DNA of 64,000 nucleotides from Georgfuchsia toluolica (GTDB lineage: Bacteria; Pseudomonadota; Gammaproteobacteria; Burkholderiales; Rhodocyclaceae): contig NZ_CAJQUM010000001.1 of the NCBI RefSeq assembly GCF_907163265.1, positions 682,001 through 746,000 on the forward strand. The letters run 5' to 3'. How positions within the stretch are numbered: position 1 is the stretch's first letter; each line of letters opens with the position of its first letter. The notes under the pieces were generated by a model. That model was not told where the DNA came from. It made no database searches and saw nothing but the letters and a program-made list of their open reading frames with translations. The translations under genes were made by a program, and so were the position numbers. This document shows, one piece after another, positions 1 to 8,530 of this stretch.

Positions 1-649
1 TGATCAGATCCGCATCGGCACCGGGCATCAATTGATCCATCAGTTCGACGACGGTGACTTTTGAACCCAGCGCATGATATACGGTGGCCATTTCCAGACC
101 GATGATGCCGCCACCGATTACCAGCAACCTGCCCGGGATGTCGGCAAGCGCCAGAGCTCCGGCGGAATCGATCAAGCGTGGATCGTCATAAGGGAAGCCG
201 GGAATCTTGGTCACCGATGAGCCGGCGGCAATGATGGCGTTTTCGAAGCTGAGGGTCTTAGGACCGGTGGCAGTTTCTACGCGTATCGACTTGGGGGAAG
301 TGAACTGCGCGATGCCGGTGACTACCCAGACCTTGCGTTGTTTTGCCAGGGCAGCCAGGCCCTTGGTCAGCTTGGCTACTACCGAATCTTTCCAGGCACG
401 CAGGGCGGGCAGGTCGAGTTCCGGTTTGGCAAAGCGGATACCGGGCGTCTCAGCTGCTTCGGTGATGACCTTGGCAACGTGCAACAGCGCCTTCGACGGG
501 ATGCAGCCGACATTGAGGCAGACGCCGCCCAGCGTAGCATTGCGGTCGATCAGCACAACCTTCTTGCCAAGGTCGGCGGCACGGAAAGCGGCAGTGTAGC
601 CGCCGGGTCCGGCACCGAGGACAACTACATCGGCGTTCAAGTCGCTCAT
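1..649 (-). CDS. lpdA: Dihydrolipoamide dehydrogenase (E3), 3' end outside window
   Basis: E3 flavoprotein that reoxidises the dihydrolipoyl group of the E2 subunit with NAD+. About 216 N-terminal residues are present. The FAD-binding GxGxxG (GAGPGGY, residues 12-18) is followed by the redox disulfide GGVCLNVGCIPSK with Cys44 and Cys49, and the start of the NAD-binding fold (VIGGGIIGLEMA) appears near residue 183. The ATG overlaps the stop codon of the E2 gene by four bases (ATGA), so it is the last visible gene of the complex operon and translationally coupled to E2. The rest lies beyond position 1. Identification is secure; which 2-oxoacid complex it serves is inferred from neighbours. Confidence 0.95.
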   Translation of the reverse strand, partial: MSDLNADVVVLGAGPGGYTAAFRAADLGKKVVLIDRNATLGGVCLNVGCIPSKALLHVAKVITEAAETPGIRFAKPELDLPALRAWKDSVVAKLTKGLAALAKQRKVWVVTGIAQFTSPKSIRVETATGPKTLSFENAIIAAGSSVTKIPGFPYDDPRLIDSAGALALADIPGRLLVIGGGIIGLEMATVYHALGSKVTVVELMDQLMPGADADLI

Positions 650-1944
650 ATTTCGTTCAGCCAGTCGCGGTTCTCGATGATTTCCTTCAGATAACGCAGG
701 AAGGATGCCGAATAGGCACCATCAAAGGCCCGATGGTCGAAGGATTGCGCCAGGATGCCGATGGGGCGGATGGCGATTACGTCGCCATCGGGACCTTCGA
801 TCACCACCGGCTTCTTGCGCACGCCATCGGCAGAGAGGATGGCGGCTTGGGGCTGGTTGATGATGGAGGTGCTAAACAGGGTGCCGAACGTGCCTGAGTT
901 GGAGATGGTGTAGGTGCCGCCGGCAAGTTCGTCGGGCTTGAGCTGGTTCCTGCGTGCTGCCGAGGCGAGACGGTTGATCTCGGCCGCCAGGCCGCGCAGA
1001 TTGCGGTGGTCTGCATCGCGCACTACCGTTGCCAGCAAGCCTTCAAAATTTACATCGACGGCGATGCCTAGGTGCACGCGCTTGTGTACGATCAACTCAT
1101 CGTTGCCGAAGCTGGAGTTAATGTAGGGATATTTACCAATGGCATCGCACACGGCGCGGACGATGAAAGGCATATAGGTGAGCGAGTAGCCTTCACGCTC
1201 CTTCCACTCCTTGCCGACTGCTTGTCGCGCCTTGTCCACGGCCTGGAAGTCCACTTCCACCGCTTGCACCGCGTGCGGGGTGGTGGTCTTGGATCGCACC
1301 ATATGGCTGGCAGTCGCACGGCGAATCTTGTTGAGCGGCAGCACTAGATCATCCTTTCCGACGCTGACGGCAACCGGCTGTGGCGCGGACAAGACCGGTT
1401 GTGTCGTTGCGGCGGTGTGTCTAGACAGCGGCGCGGCAGTTTTATCAAGCCTGGATGGTTTGCTCGCAAGGTAGGCAAGAACGTCTTCGCGGGTGATGCG
1501 GCCGTTGTTGCCGGTACCCGTGACTTGTTCGGGAGACAGGCCATTTTCTCCCAGCAGGCGTCGCACCACCGGGGATAAGCGTACTTGAGCATCATTGGAG
1601 CGTTCCGGCATCCGGCTTTGGATCTGCGCACTGTTGCCTGCTATAGCGGGCCTGGCAACTGCCGCGACGACATTTTCTGATGCCGGCGCTGCCGTAACTT
1701 CGCTGGTGCTTCCTTCTTCCCTGATGATTGCCAGTACCGTGCCGACTTTCACCGTCGTGCCTGCTGCAACGAGGATTTCTGTCAATACGCCGGCAACCGG
1801 CGTCGGGATTTCGCTGGTGACTTTGTCGGTTTCCACATCGAATAGCGACTCGTCGGCTTCCACCTTGTCGCCAACCTTCTTGTACCAGTTGGCAACCATG
1901 CCTTCCAGCACGGTTTCTCCCAACTGCGGCATGATTACGTTCAT
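646..1944 (-). CDS. Dihydrolipoamide acyltransferase (E2) of a 2-oxoacid dehydrogenase complex
   Basis: Core E2 subunit that passes the acyl group from E1 to CoA. Domains in order: one lipoyl domain (residues 1-75) with the lipoylated Lys41 in DVETDKVTS, an Ala/Ser/Pro linker, a peripheral-subunit-binding domain (about 123-160) and the CoA-dependent acyltransferase domain ending with the catalytic DHRAFDG motif (His404, Asp408). I chose ATG 1944 (MNVIMPQLGE) because GAGGAAG lies just upstream; a TTG five codons further upstream is less likely. A single lipoyl domain and this length fit AcoC or branched-chain E2 types. It sits between an aldehyde dehydrogenase and E3. Confidence 0.93.
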   Translation of the reverse strand: MNVIMPQLGETVLEGMVANWYKKVGDKVEADESLFDVETDKVTSEIPTPVAGVLTEILVAAGTTVKVGTVLAIIREEGSTSEVTAAPASENVVAAVARPAIAGNSAQIQSRMPERSNDAQVRLSPVVRRLLGENGLSPEQVTGTGNNGRITREDVLAYLASKPSRLDKTAAPLSRHTAATTQPVLSAPQPVAVSVGKDDLVLPLNKIRRATASHMVRSKTTTPHAVQAVEVDFQAVDKARQAVGKEWKEREGYSLTYMPFIVRAVCDAIGKYPYINSSFGNDELIVHKRVHLGIAVDVNFEGLLATVVRDADHRNLRGLAAEINRLASAARRNQLKPDELAGGTYTISNSGTFGTLFSTSIINQPQAAILSADGVRKKPVVIEGPDGDVIAIRPIGILAQSFDHRAFDGAYSASFLRYLKEIIENRDWLNEI

Positions 1945-1952
1945 ATTCTTCC

Positions 1953-3401
1953 TCACCAAGTGACGGCAATGTATTTGGATTCGAGGTATTCGAGCAGCCC
2001 GTCATGGGCGCCTTCGCGGCCGACGCCGCTCTGCTTCCAGCCGCCAAAGGGCGCAGCCGGATCAGCGACAATGCCGCGATTGATGCCGACCATGCCCGAA
2101 TCGAGTTTTTCGGCGACACGCAGGGCCTTGGCCAGATCGCGGGTGCACACGAATGAAACCAGGCCCATTTCCGTATCGTTGGCCAGGGCAATTACCTCGG
2201 CTTCACTCTCGAATGTGGCAATGGGCGCCACCGGCCCGAAAACTTCTTCCTTCAGAATGCCAGCATCATTGGCCACATCGGCGAGCACCGTGGCTGGATA
2301 GAAGTAGCCTTTGCCGGCCGGAATCTTGCCGCCGGTGCAAAGTCTGGCGCCATGCGCTACGGCGTCATCAACCAGTTCCGCGATTTTGTTGCGGGTGCTG
2401 GCATTGACCATTGATCCCAACTGCATGTTTTCGTCCAGTCCGTTGCCCATCCGGGTCTTGGCCATGGCGTCGACGAAGCGGCGGGTAAATTCCTCCGCCA
2501 CCGGTTTCTCAACATAAAAGCGGTTGGCGGCAGTACAGGACTCGCCGCCGTTGCGCATCTTGGCAACCATTGCTGCTGCCACGGCGACTTCGATGTCGGC
2601 GTCGGCAAAGACGATGAAGGGTGCGTTGCCGCCCAATTCCATTGAGCATTTGACAACGGTCTGCGCGGCCTGCGCCAATAAAACACGGCCGATCTCGGTC
2701 GATCCGGTGAAGGAAAATTTGCGTACGCGCAAGTCATTCAGCATGGCTTCGATAGCCTTGGCCGTGCGTCGCGTAGTTAGTATATTGACGACTCCGGGCG
2801 GCACCCCAGCCTGTTCAAAAATCGACGCCATGGCCAGAGCGGTGAGCGGTGTTTCCTTGGCAGGTTTCAGCACTACCGTGCAGCCGGCGGCAAGCGCCGG
2901 ACCGATCTTGCGTGTTGCCATCGCCGCCGGGAAGTTCCAGGGGGTGACAAACACAGCGACACCGATCGGCTGACGGATCACCATGATGTGTTTGTCGCCG
3001 CTGGGCGAAGTCGACATATCACCGAGGATACGCACGGCCTCTTCGCTGAACCAGCGCAGGAATTCCGCCGCATAGACCACTTCGCCGCGCGCCTCGGAAA
3101 GCGCTTTGCCGCTTTCCTGGGTAATCAGGCGCGCCAGAGCTTCCTTGTTGGCGATCATCAGTTCGAAGGCGCGGCGCAGTATTTCGCTGCGCTGTCGAGG
3201 CGGAGTAGCAGCCCAAGCTGGCCCCGCAGCGTGAGCCGCCGCGACGGCATCGAGGCCGTCCTCGACGCTACCGTCGGCGATGGTTGCCAACACTTCCTCG
3301 GTCGCCGGATTGATGACGTCGAAAGCCTTGCCATCAGAAGCGGCACGCCAGATGCCGTTGATATACAGGCCCTTGCCGAGATTGTTCAAACTCAATTCCA
3401 C
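1953..3401 (-). CDS. NAD(P)-dependent aldehyde dehydrogenase (succinate-semialdehyde dehydrogenase-like)
   Basis: Aldehyde dehydrogenase superfamily enzyme of normal length (482 aa) oxidising an aldehyde to the acid. Visible are the NAD-binding PWNFPAAM segment, the general base in MELGGNAPF, the catalytic cysteine in GGESCTAANR and the C-terminal PFGGWKQSG motif. It resembles GabD-type succinate-semialdehyde dehydrogenases. It starts with GTG one base after the E1beta stop and is followed by E2, so it is embedded inside the 2-oxoacid dehydrogenase operon. If the complex cleaves acetoin, this enzyme could oxidise the acetaldehyde released; that is inference. The true aldehyde is not evident. 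Confidence 0.9.
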   Translation of the reverse strand: MELSLNNLGKGLYINGIWRAASDGKAFDVINPATEEVLATIADGSVEDGLDAVAAAHAAGPAWAATPPRQRSEILRRAFELMIANKEALARLITQESGKALSEARGEVVYAAEFLRWFSEEAVRILGDMSTSPSGDKHIMVIRQPIGVAVFVTPWNFPAAMATRKIGPALAAGCTVVLKPAKETPLTALAMASIFEQAGVPPGVVNILTTRRTAKAIEAMLNDLRVRKFSFTGSTEIGRVLLAQAAQTVVKCSMELGGNAPFIVFADADIEVAVAAAMVAKMRNGGESCTAANRFYVEKPVAEEFTRRFVDAMAKTRMGNGLDENMQLGSMVNASTRNKIAELVDDAVAHGARLCTGGKIPAGKGYFYPATVLADVANDAGILKEEVFGPVAPIATFESEAEVIALANDTEMGLVSFVCTRDLAKALRVAEKLDSGMVGINRGIVADPAAPFGGWKQSGVGREGAHDGLLEYLESKYIAVTW

Positions 3402-3402
3402 A

Positions 3403-4404
3403 TCAATCTCCGTTCGTTGTTCCGGGCTTGAAGTCCACCGCCCGACGAATATCTGCGACGATCCGGTCTACAGAGGGAATTACGGCGTCTTCGAGGCCAT
3501 CCGTCGCGGGCAGGGGAATGTGCGGTGTGGTGATGCGTACTACAGGCTGATCGAGATCGAAGAAGCACTCTTCCACGATCAATGAAGAAATTTCTGCGCC
3601 CCAGCCGCACAGCCGCGGGTTCTCCTCGACGGTAAAGACGCGACCGGTCTTCTTGGTCTCGCGCAGGATGGTCTGCATATCCAGTGGCACCAGCGAACGC
3701 AGATCAACCACCGTCGCCGAGATGCCGTCCAGTTGCAGGATTTCGGCAGCCTGCATGGCGCGCGGCACCATGGCGGCGAGGGTAATAATGGTAATGTCAT
3801 TACCGTTGCGCAGGACCTTGGCCTTGCCCAGTTCATCCACGTATTCGCCATCGGGAACCTCACCCTTCATGGAATACAGGGATTTGTGCTCGAAGAAAAG
3901 CACTGGATCCGGATCGCGGATCGCTGCTGCGAGCAGACCCTTGACGTCGGCAGGGCAGGATGGGGCGACGACCTTCATGCCGGGAATCATCATGGCCCAA
4001 TTTTCAAGACTCTGCGAGTGTTGGGCGCCAAAGCGCGATCCGGCGCCGTTTGCGGTACGAATGACCATCGGGAAGGAAAACTGTCCATTGGTCATGTAAC
4101 GCGTTTTTGACAGCTCGTTGGCAACAAAGTCCCAGCACACGGCGAGAAAATCGGAGAACATGATTTCGGCGATCGGACGCAAGCCCGTCATGGAAGCGCC
4201 CATGGCCGCACCGAGAATGGCTTGTTCTGAAATCGGTGTGTCGCAGACACGTTTCGGCCCGAACTCCTCCAGCAGTCCGACGGTCGCCTTGAAGCAGCCG
4301 CCGGCAGCAGCGACGTCTTCACCCAGGAAGAGAACGCGTTCGTCACGCCGCATCTCTTGTGCAATGGCCGCAACCACCGCTTCACGATAGCTCAGTTCCG
4401 CCAC
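3403..4404 (-). CDS. 2-oxoacid/acetoin dehydrogenase E1 component, beta subunit
   Basis: Transketolase-like beta subunit that pairs with the upstream E1alpha to decarboxylate a 2-oxoacid (or cleave acetoin) with thiamine diphosphate. The family pattern is clear: FLGEDVA near the N-terminus, DTPISEQAILGAAMG, EIMFSDFL and the C-terminal VEENPRLCGWGAEI. I chose the GTG at 4404 (MAELSYREAV) because GGAGG lies six bases upstream; this start lies inside the 3' end of E1alpha, giving a 13-base overlap and probable translational coupling. Length 333 aa is typical for AcoB/PdhB. AcoB-type versus branched-chain BkdA2-type cannot be settled by eye. Confidence 0.9.
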   Translation of the reverse strand: MAELSYREAVVAAIAQEMRRDERVLFLGEDVAAAGGCFKATVGLLEEFGPKRVCDTPISEQAILGAAMGASMTGLRPIAEIMFSDFLAVCWDFVANELSKTRYMTNGQFSFPMVIRTANGAGSRFGAQHSQSLENWAMMIPGMKVVAPSCPADVKGLLAAAIRDPDPVLFFEHKSLYSMKGEVPDGEYVDELGKAKVLRNGNDITIITLAAMVPRAMQAAEILQLDGISATVVDLRSLVPLDMQTILRETKKTGRVFTVEENPRLCGWGAEISSLIVEECFFDLDQPVVRITTPHIPLPATDGLEDAVIPSVDRIVADIRRAVDFKPGTTNGD

Positions 4405-5444
4405 TCTATGCCTCCATTCGCCCAAACATCCTTGAAAGCCGACTCGACCAGAGGTACGGGAGAAGCTTTGGCTTCCTCGGTCGCACGGTTAACCTCATGC
4501 ATGGTTTCTTGTTCGATCTGCTTCAGTGTGGTTTCAGGAACTTTCAAGTCAAGCAGGCGCTGCCGGTAAATGACAATAGGATCCTTTTTCTTCCATTCAT
4601 CCAGTTCTCCTGGTGGCCGGTAGTGCGCCGGGTCGGCGCGTGAATGACCTGACTGGCGATAAGTCATGCACTCGATCATCGAAGGACCTTTGCCGGCACG
4701 CGCCTTGGCCACTGCCGTTTGCATGGTGGTAAAAACAGCATCGGCATCGTTACCATCTATGATGATGCGTTCCAGCCCATAAGCACTGGCGCGATCCGCA
4801 GCCGGGTGCTCAACAGCCGTGACTTTGGTCGTTACGGTGTATTCCCCGTAGAGATTGTTCTCACAAACAAATATTACGGGCAGTTTCCACACCACTGCCA
4901 AGTTGAGTGCCTCATGAAAGGCGCCGATATTGGCGGTCCCGTCACCGAAGAAGGCAACGCAGACATTCGAGGTACCGCGATATTGCATGGACCATGCGGC
5001 GCCGACAGCGATCGGTAGCGATGCACCTAGAATTGCGCAGGAGGCCATCACGCCATGATCAACACTTGATAAATGCATTGATCCCCCCTTGCCAGCCAGA
5101 CAGCCGCACTCTCGGCCCATCAGTTCGCCTAGCACTGCAGTCATGGGTACCCCGCGCGCCAAGGCGTGATGATGGCCGCGGAAGGTCGGGAATGTGAGGT
5201 CATCCTTCTCTAATGCCACGGCGACACCGGCGGATATGGCTTCCTGCCCTAATGCCAGATGGCTTGTGCCTTTGACAAGGTTTTGCAGGAACAAATCGTA
5301 AGCACGCTTCTCGCAATAGCGCGCTTCGACCTGGCGGCGAAACAATACTAGCCTTGTGTCGATAGGAATGTTATCTCCGGATTTGGCAGAAGATTTAGAT
5401 TTAGTCTCCGCTGGAGTTGCCGGTTTGCGTATGACGTTGCTCAT
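4392..5444 (-). CDS. 2-oxoacid/acetoin dehydrogenase E1 component, alpha subunit
   Basis: Thiamine-diphosphate-binding alpha subunit (350 aa). The ThDP motif is present as GDGTANIGAFHEALN through VCENN, and GKGGSMHL is the typical E1alpha segment. An Ala/Lys/Ser-rich N-terminal tail of about 25 residues precedes the fold. I chose ATG 5444 (MSNVIRKP) because GGAGAGG lies nine bases upstream; an earlier in-frame start would read through the leader. It is the first enzyme gene after a 225-bp gap that contains a candidate operator, so a promoter probably lies there. Confidence 0.9.
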   Translation of the reverse strand: MSNVIRKPATPAETKSKSSAKSGDNIPIDTRLVLFRRQVEARYCEKRAYDLFLQNLVKGTSHLALGQEAISAGVAVALEKDDLTFPTFRGHHHALARGVPMTAVLGELMGRECGCLAGKGGSMHLSSVDHGVMASCAILGASLPIAVGAAWSMQYRGTSNVCVAFFGDGTANIGAFHEALNLAVVWKLPVIFVCENNLYGEYTVTTKVTAVEHPAADRASAYGLERIIIDGNDADAVFTTMQTAVAKARAGKGPSMIECMTYRQSGHSRADPAHYRPPGELDEWKKKDPIVIYRQRLLDLKVPETTLKQIEQETMHEVNRATEEAKASPVPLVESAFKDVWANGGIEWRN

Positions 5445-5668
5445 GTCTATGAACCTCTCCCAAGAACACACGATGAGGATAATGCGTCCATTCGTGTATG
5501 AAATATGCAAAGCAATAGTGATTAGGTTAATGCGTTACCATCTCAAAGTCAACCAATATTACAAATGGTCTCAAATGGTTTTTAGAAAAATCGGTGCTTA
5601 TGGAAAGATGCTGCACACTGGTTGGCGACAGCGCGCTGCTTGACGATTTTTGACTGAAGAAAAGCAGG
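5445..5668. other. Intergenic leader between MFS gene and dehydrogenase operon
   Basis: This 224-bp AT-rich stretch separates the MFS stop codon from the E1alpha start. Apart from the motif described at 5548-5570 I see no gene here. It is the most likely site of a promoter for the dehydrogenase complex. Confidence 0.5.
5548..5570 (-). promoter_or_regulatory. Candidate regulator operator, copy 1
   Basis: The sequence GTCAACCAATA-N6-ATGGTC occurs here and again at 8225-8247 with all 17 fixed bases identical and a different six-base centre. It contains the inverted half-sites ACCA and TGGT. It lies about 105 bp upstream of the E1alpha start. Two GntR/FCD regulators are encoded 3 kb away and are the natural candidates to bind it. 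Binding is inferred; the shared motif is seen directly. Confidence 0.55.
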
Positions 5669-7012
5669 TTAGCTCGCAAGGGCTCTGGCGGCAGCCTCCC
5701 GGGCTGCGACTATGCGTGGCGCCGTTTCCTGCAGGAACAGACAGACCATGATTCCCAGAATGCAGCCGCCCATCGGCAGGTAGAAGAAGTTCTCGATGCC
5801 GATCTTATGGGCAATGAAACCCGACAAAATGGGAACGATTCCCCCGCCGAATATTTCGCAGATCCCAATCGTGATGCCGTTCGAGGCTCCTATGAGCTTC
5901 GCCGGCACCGATTCCGATGTGATCAGACAAATCCCGATGGTGATAAGGCCTTGACTGCAGAATAGAACGAGAAATAGGTACAGGAAAAGACTCGTTTGAT
6001 CCGGGCCGCAGTTCTTTAGTAGTACAACCGCACAGAGGTCGACGATGCCGAAAATAAAGGTCACCGGCTTGCGGCCCCAATAATCGGACAGCGTCGCCAG
6101 AACCACTGCGCCAGCCGCCGCGCCGAAACCAATTGCGGAAAGAACAAACCCCATCTGAACGAGTTCAAGATGCAAATAATCCGTGAGATAACTGGACATC
6201 ATCGCCGCCATCGACATCTCGCACGACATCCAGCCCATGACCATTACAATCTGTAACGGCACGTTCCGATAGTTGAAGACATCGAACCATTTGTGATCGG
6301 CATGGTCATGAATGGCGGTGTGTTCGATCGCTTCATCGCTTTTCGCCCTCAGCACCTTGGCCATCAGAGCGGCGACGAGAAGTCCCGGGATCATCACCAG
6401 GGCGAACACCCAGCGCCAACTGAGGCCGGCATGCAGAAGTTGCACTACGAACAGCGGCGCCAAAGCCATTCCTAACAGCGGCAATGCCATCTGTTGTATG
6501 CCCATGTTGCGGCCCTGCCGGTCAGGTCGGGAGACCTGGAGGGTAGCAATCTGGCCGGCTGGCGCGTAGCCGCCTTCCGCGATACCAATCATCGCCCGAA
6601 TGATGACCAGCCCGACAAGGCCGGTCGCCAAACCGCTGACCCCGGCAAGCAGCGAAAACACGATGAGCGAGGCGACGAGCACCTTTTTCGTGCCGATCAA
6701 GTCAGTCAGCCGTCCGGTGAAAAAAGCCGATGCGCCCCAGGCCAGCGACAATGCCCCCGCGATGACGCCGATGTCTTTATAGTTGAGTGCAAGCTCTTTA
6801 GCCATTACAGGAAATATAGGCATGATCATGAAACGATCGACGCCGACGAGCCCCCAACCCAATACCAATAACACCATCGCTTTAAATTCATGCGCAGTGT
6901 CCCAGTGCTTAGTATTTTTTCCATTTACCCCTCCAATGTGTATGTCATTTGTAGCCCGCTGTGTTTCGATTTCTTCATCGTAGTTCTGCTTGACCGGATT
7001 AGGTAAAAGCAC
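5669..7012 (-). CDS. Major facilitator superfamily transporter
   Basis: Inner-membrane MFS permease with about 12 hydrophobic segments. The cytoplasmic loop motif FTGRLTDLIGTKKV follows TM2, and the second half carries a related motif (TLSDYWGRKPV). The assigned GTG start (7012) gives an unusually long polar N-terminus. A much better ribosome-binding site (GGAGGGG) precedes an ATG at 6924, which would begin MEKNTKHW if the following run of six A had seven. The start may therefore be displaced by a homopolymer error. It is encoded ten bases after the frameshifted permease and upstream of the dehydrogenase operon, suggesting uptake of the substrate of that pathway. Substrate unknown. Confidence 0.85.
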   Translation of the reverse strand: MLLPNPVKQNYDEEIETQRATNDIHIGGVNGKNTKHWDTAHEFKAMVLLVLGWGLVGVDRFMIMPIFPVMAKELALNYKDIGVIAGALSLAWGASAFFTGRLTDLIGTKKVLVASLIVFSLLAGVSGLATGLVGLVIIRAMIGIAEGGYAPAGQIATLQVSRPDRQGRNMGIQQMALPLLGMALAPLFVVQLLHAGLSWRWVFALVMIPGLLVAALMAKVLRAKSDEAIEHTAIHDHADHKWFDVFNYRNVPLQIVMVMGWMSCEMSMAAMMSSYLTDYLHLELVQMGFVLSAIGFGAAAGAVVLATLSDYWGRKPVTFIFGIVDLCAVVLLKNCGPDQTSLFLYLFLVLFCSQGLITIGICLITSESVPAKLIGASNGITIGICEIFGGGIVPILSGFIAHKIGIENFFYLPMGGCILGIMVCLFLQETAPRIVAAREAAARALAS

Positions 7013-7021
7013 GAGGAAGCC

Positions 7022-8102
7022 TTACGGCCGATTTTGCGAACCACTTAGCAATGGCCAGAATCCGAAGCCATCGCCGAAAAGGGCGATTACCGGGAAGGTG
7101 ACTCCCAACATCGCATTTGCTGTCCACAATTCGAGCGCATAGCCAGGTGCGCCGGATTTCATGGGGCCGATCAGTATTCCGCCAGCAAATTGATAAAAGC
7201 GATGCATGACTAATGCGAGGATAGCCGCCATCACCGCCAGGATGATTCCCCTGAGTGGTTGCGGAGTGGTCTTGAATGGGCTCAACTGCATCATCACCAC
7301 GATGATGAACTCGCCGAACAGCGTCGAAACCGGCACCCTGACCATGTAGTCGACTACGTCCATCCCTTGGACCGTCACGCAGAATTGCAGGATTGCCCAG
7401 GAAATGGCCATCACCACAAGCGTGGTAACGATTCCCCAGAGCGGTTGTCCTGCCAATGATGGGTTTGCCTTGGCCAGGGAAGAGAACGGCCAGAAATCAA
7501 GCAATACGAACCCCATGATGACCATCACTACGGTGCAGGCAAACGACACGGCGATAAAGGCCGGGAAAGCTCCATGAGGATCCAACTCGGCAAGATAGAA
7601 GGGGCTCCCTGCATGACACTGAAATTGAAGCCAGAGTGGAAGGCCAGCCAGGTAATGAGGTATGTCACTGCTATTACCCCGATTCCAATGAAAGCCGGAT
7701 GTTTTGAAAAAACGGTCAGAGGCCACCCTGAAACAAGGTGATGACCCAAAAAAGGACGAGGATGCTCGTGATGACAAACAAGGAGGTAAACGGTGCCGGG
7801 GGTAGCAACTTGCCGCCGATTACGGTCCAGACAACAGATCCTACGATCAGCGATATCACGGCCATCATGGCCAGCATCGCTATTCCTCTGGCCGGCTGTG
7901 CAAGGCGGGACAAAAAACCGGGATAGTCGCAGCGCCAAACGAGACCAAAAACGACCAGTATTGGCAAACCGCTCAATACTGCAAGGAGCACCCAACTGCC
8001 AAGGATCTGCGGATCGAATTGAGAAATGATTGTCAGTGCTATGGTTATTGCAATCACCGTTGCAAAAATACCAAGTATGGGCTGCTCTATTGTGCGGCGC
8101 AT
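7022..8102 (-). pseudogene. Polytopic membrane protein interrupted by two single-base deletions
   Basis: Three overlapping reading frames together encode one hydrophobic protein of about 360 residues with roughly ten membrane segments. From ATG 8102 the first frame ends at LFQGGL-stop near 7716. The protein continues in a second frame from GWPLTVFSKHPAF to FNFSVMQGAP, and in the third frame from FYLAELDPHG to the C-terminus. Each junction is explained by one missing base in a homopolymer: a G near 7726 and a C near 7605. Membrane periodicity continues smoothly across both junctions, so this is a recent inactivation or a sequencing error, not two genes. I do not recognise the family. It precedes the MFS gene by nine bases and probably shares its transcript. 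Confidence 0.75.
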
Positions 8103-8217
8103 GTTTCCTCCTATGATGAAAATCTTATATAAATATTATGTCAATGACGAATTGATCATTCCCTGTCAGCCAATCCGGAAACACTTCATGTTTCCAAAAA
8201 ACTGTAACTCCAGCAGA

Positions 8218-8247
8218 ACCAATAGTCAACCAATACATATAATGGTC
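8218..8247 (-). promoter_or_regulatory. Candidate composite operator, copy 2
   Basis: Two tandem ACCAATA elements start at 8218 and 8229. The second forms part of GTCAACCAATA-N6-ATGGTC, identical in its fixed bases to 5548-5570. The site lies about 115 bp upstream of the membrane-protein start at 8102. A similar sequence faces it at 8454-8473, suggesting one regulator controls both divergent units. Confidence 0.55.
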
Positions 8248-8453
8248 ACTATATATTGAAAATTAATGCGCTGGAGCTGCGCTTTGGGTTGAGTGCCATG
8301 ATGTCAATGGAGGCTGATTTCCTGGTTTTATCGGCGTTGTGCACCGGATTGAGTTTGCGTATTCTCAGGGACAAGACGCATCTTGGACAGGCGGAATAGT
8401 GCGATCATCGCCGGCGTGGCGCTGTGCAGGGCTTTGTAAGCCCTGTGGTCATG

Positions 8454-8473
8454 ATGTATTGGCTACTATTGGT
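8454..8473 (+). promoter_or_regulatory. Candidate operator, inverted copy 3
   Basis: Read on the minus strand this is ACCAATAGTAGCCAATACAT, which matches 8218-8238 apart from one inserted base and one substitution. It lies about 60 bp upstream of the first gntR gene and could mediate autoregulation. Inferred from repetition only. Confidence 0.5.
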
Positions 8474-8530
8474 CTGAATATTGATAATGGTATAGTTCCC
8501 ACTTTGATTTGACTCGTGATACAGGCAGAT

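Larger units (their letters stand above)
8103..8530. other. Divergent promoter region between membrane-protein gene and gntR
   Basis: This 430-bp stretch holds no convincing gene. It contains two oppositely oriented copies of a 20-bp motif (8218-8247 and 8454-8473), a short hairpin GGAAACA-N5-TGTTTCC at 8177-8195 and a perfect 8-bp stem CAGGGCTT-tgt-AAGCCCTG at 8427-8445. The second hairpin has no T run, so it is not an obvious terminator. Confidence 0.5.

Noticed and set aside
8177..8195. Hairpin GGAAACA/TGTTTCC as a rho-independent terminator
   Set aside because: The downstream run is A, not T, on the plus strand, and no T run follows on the minus strand.
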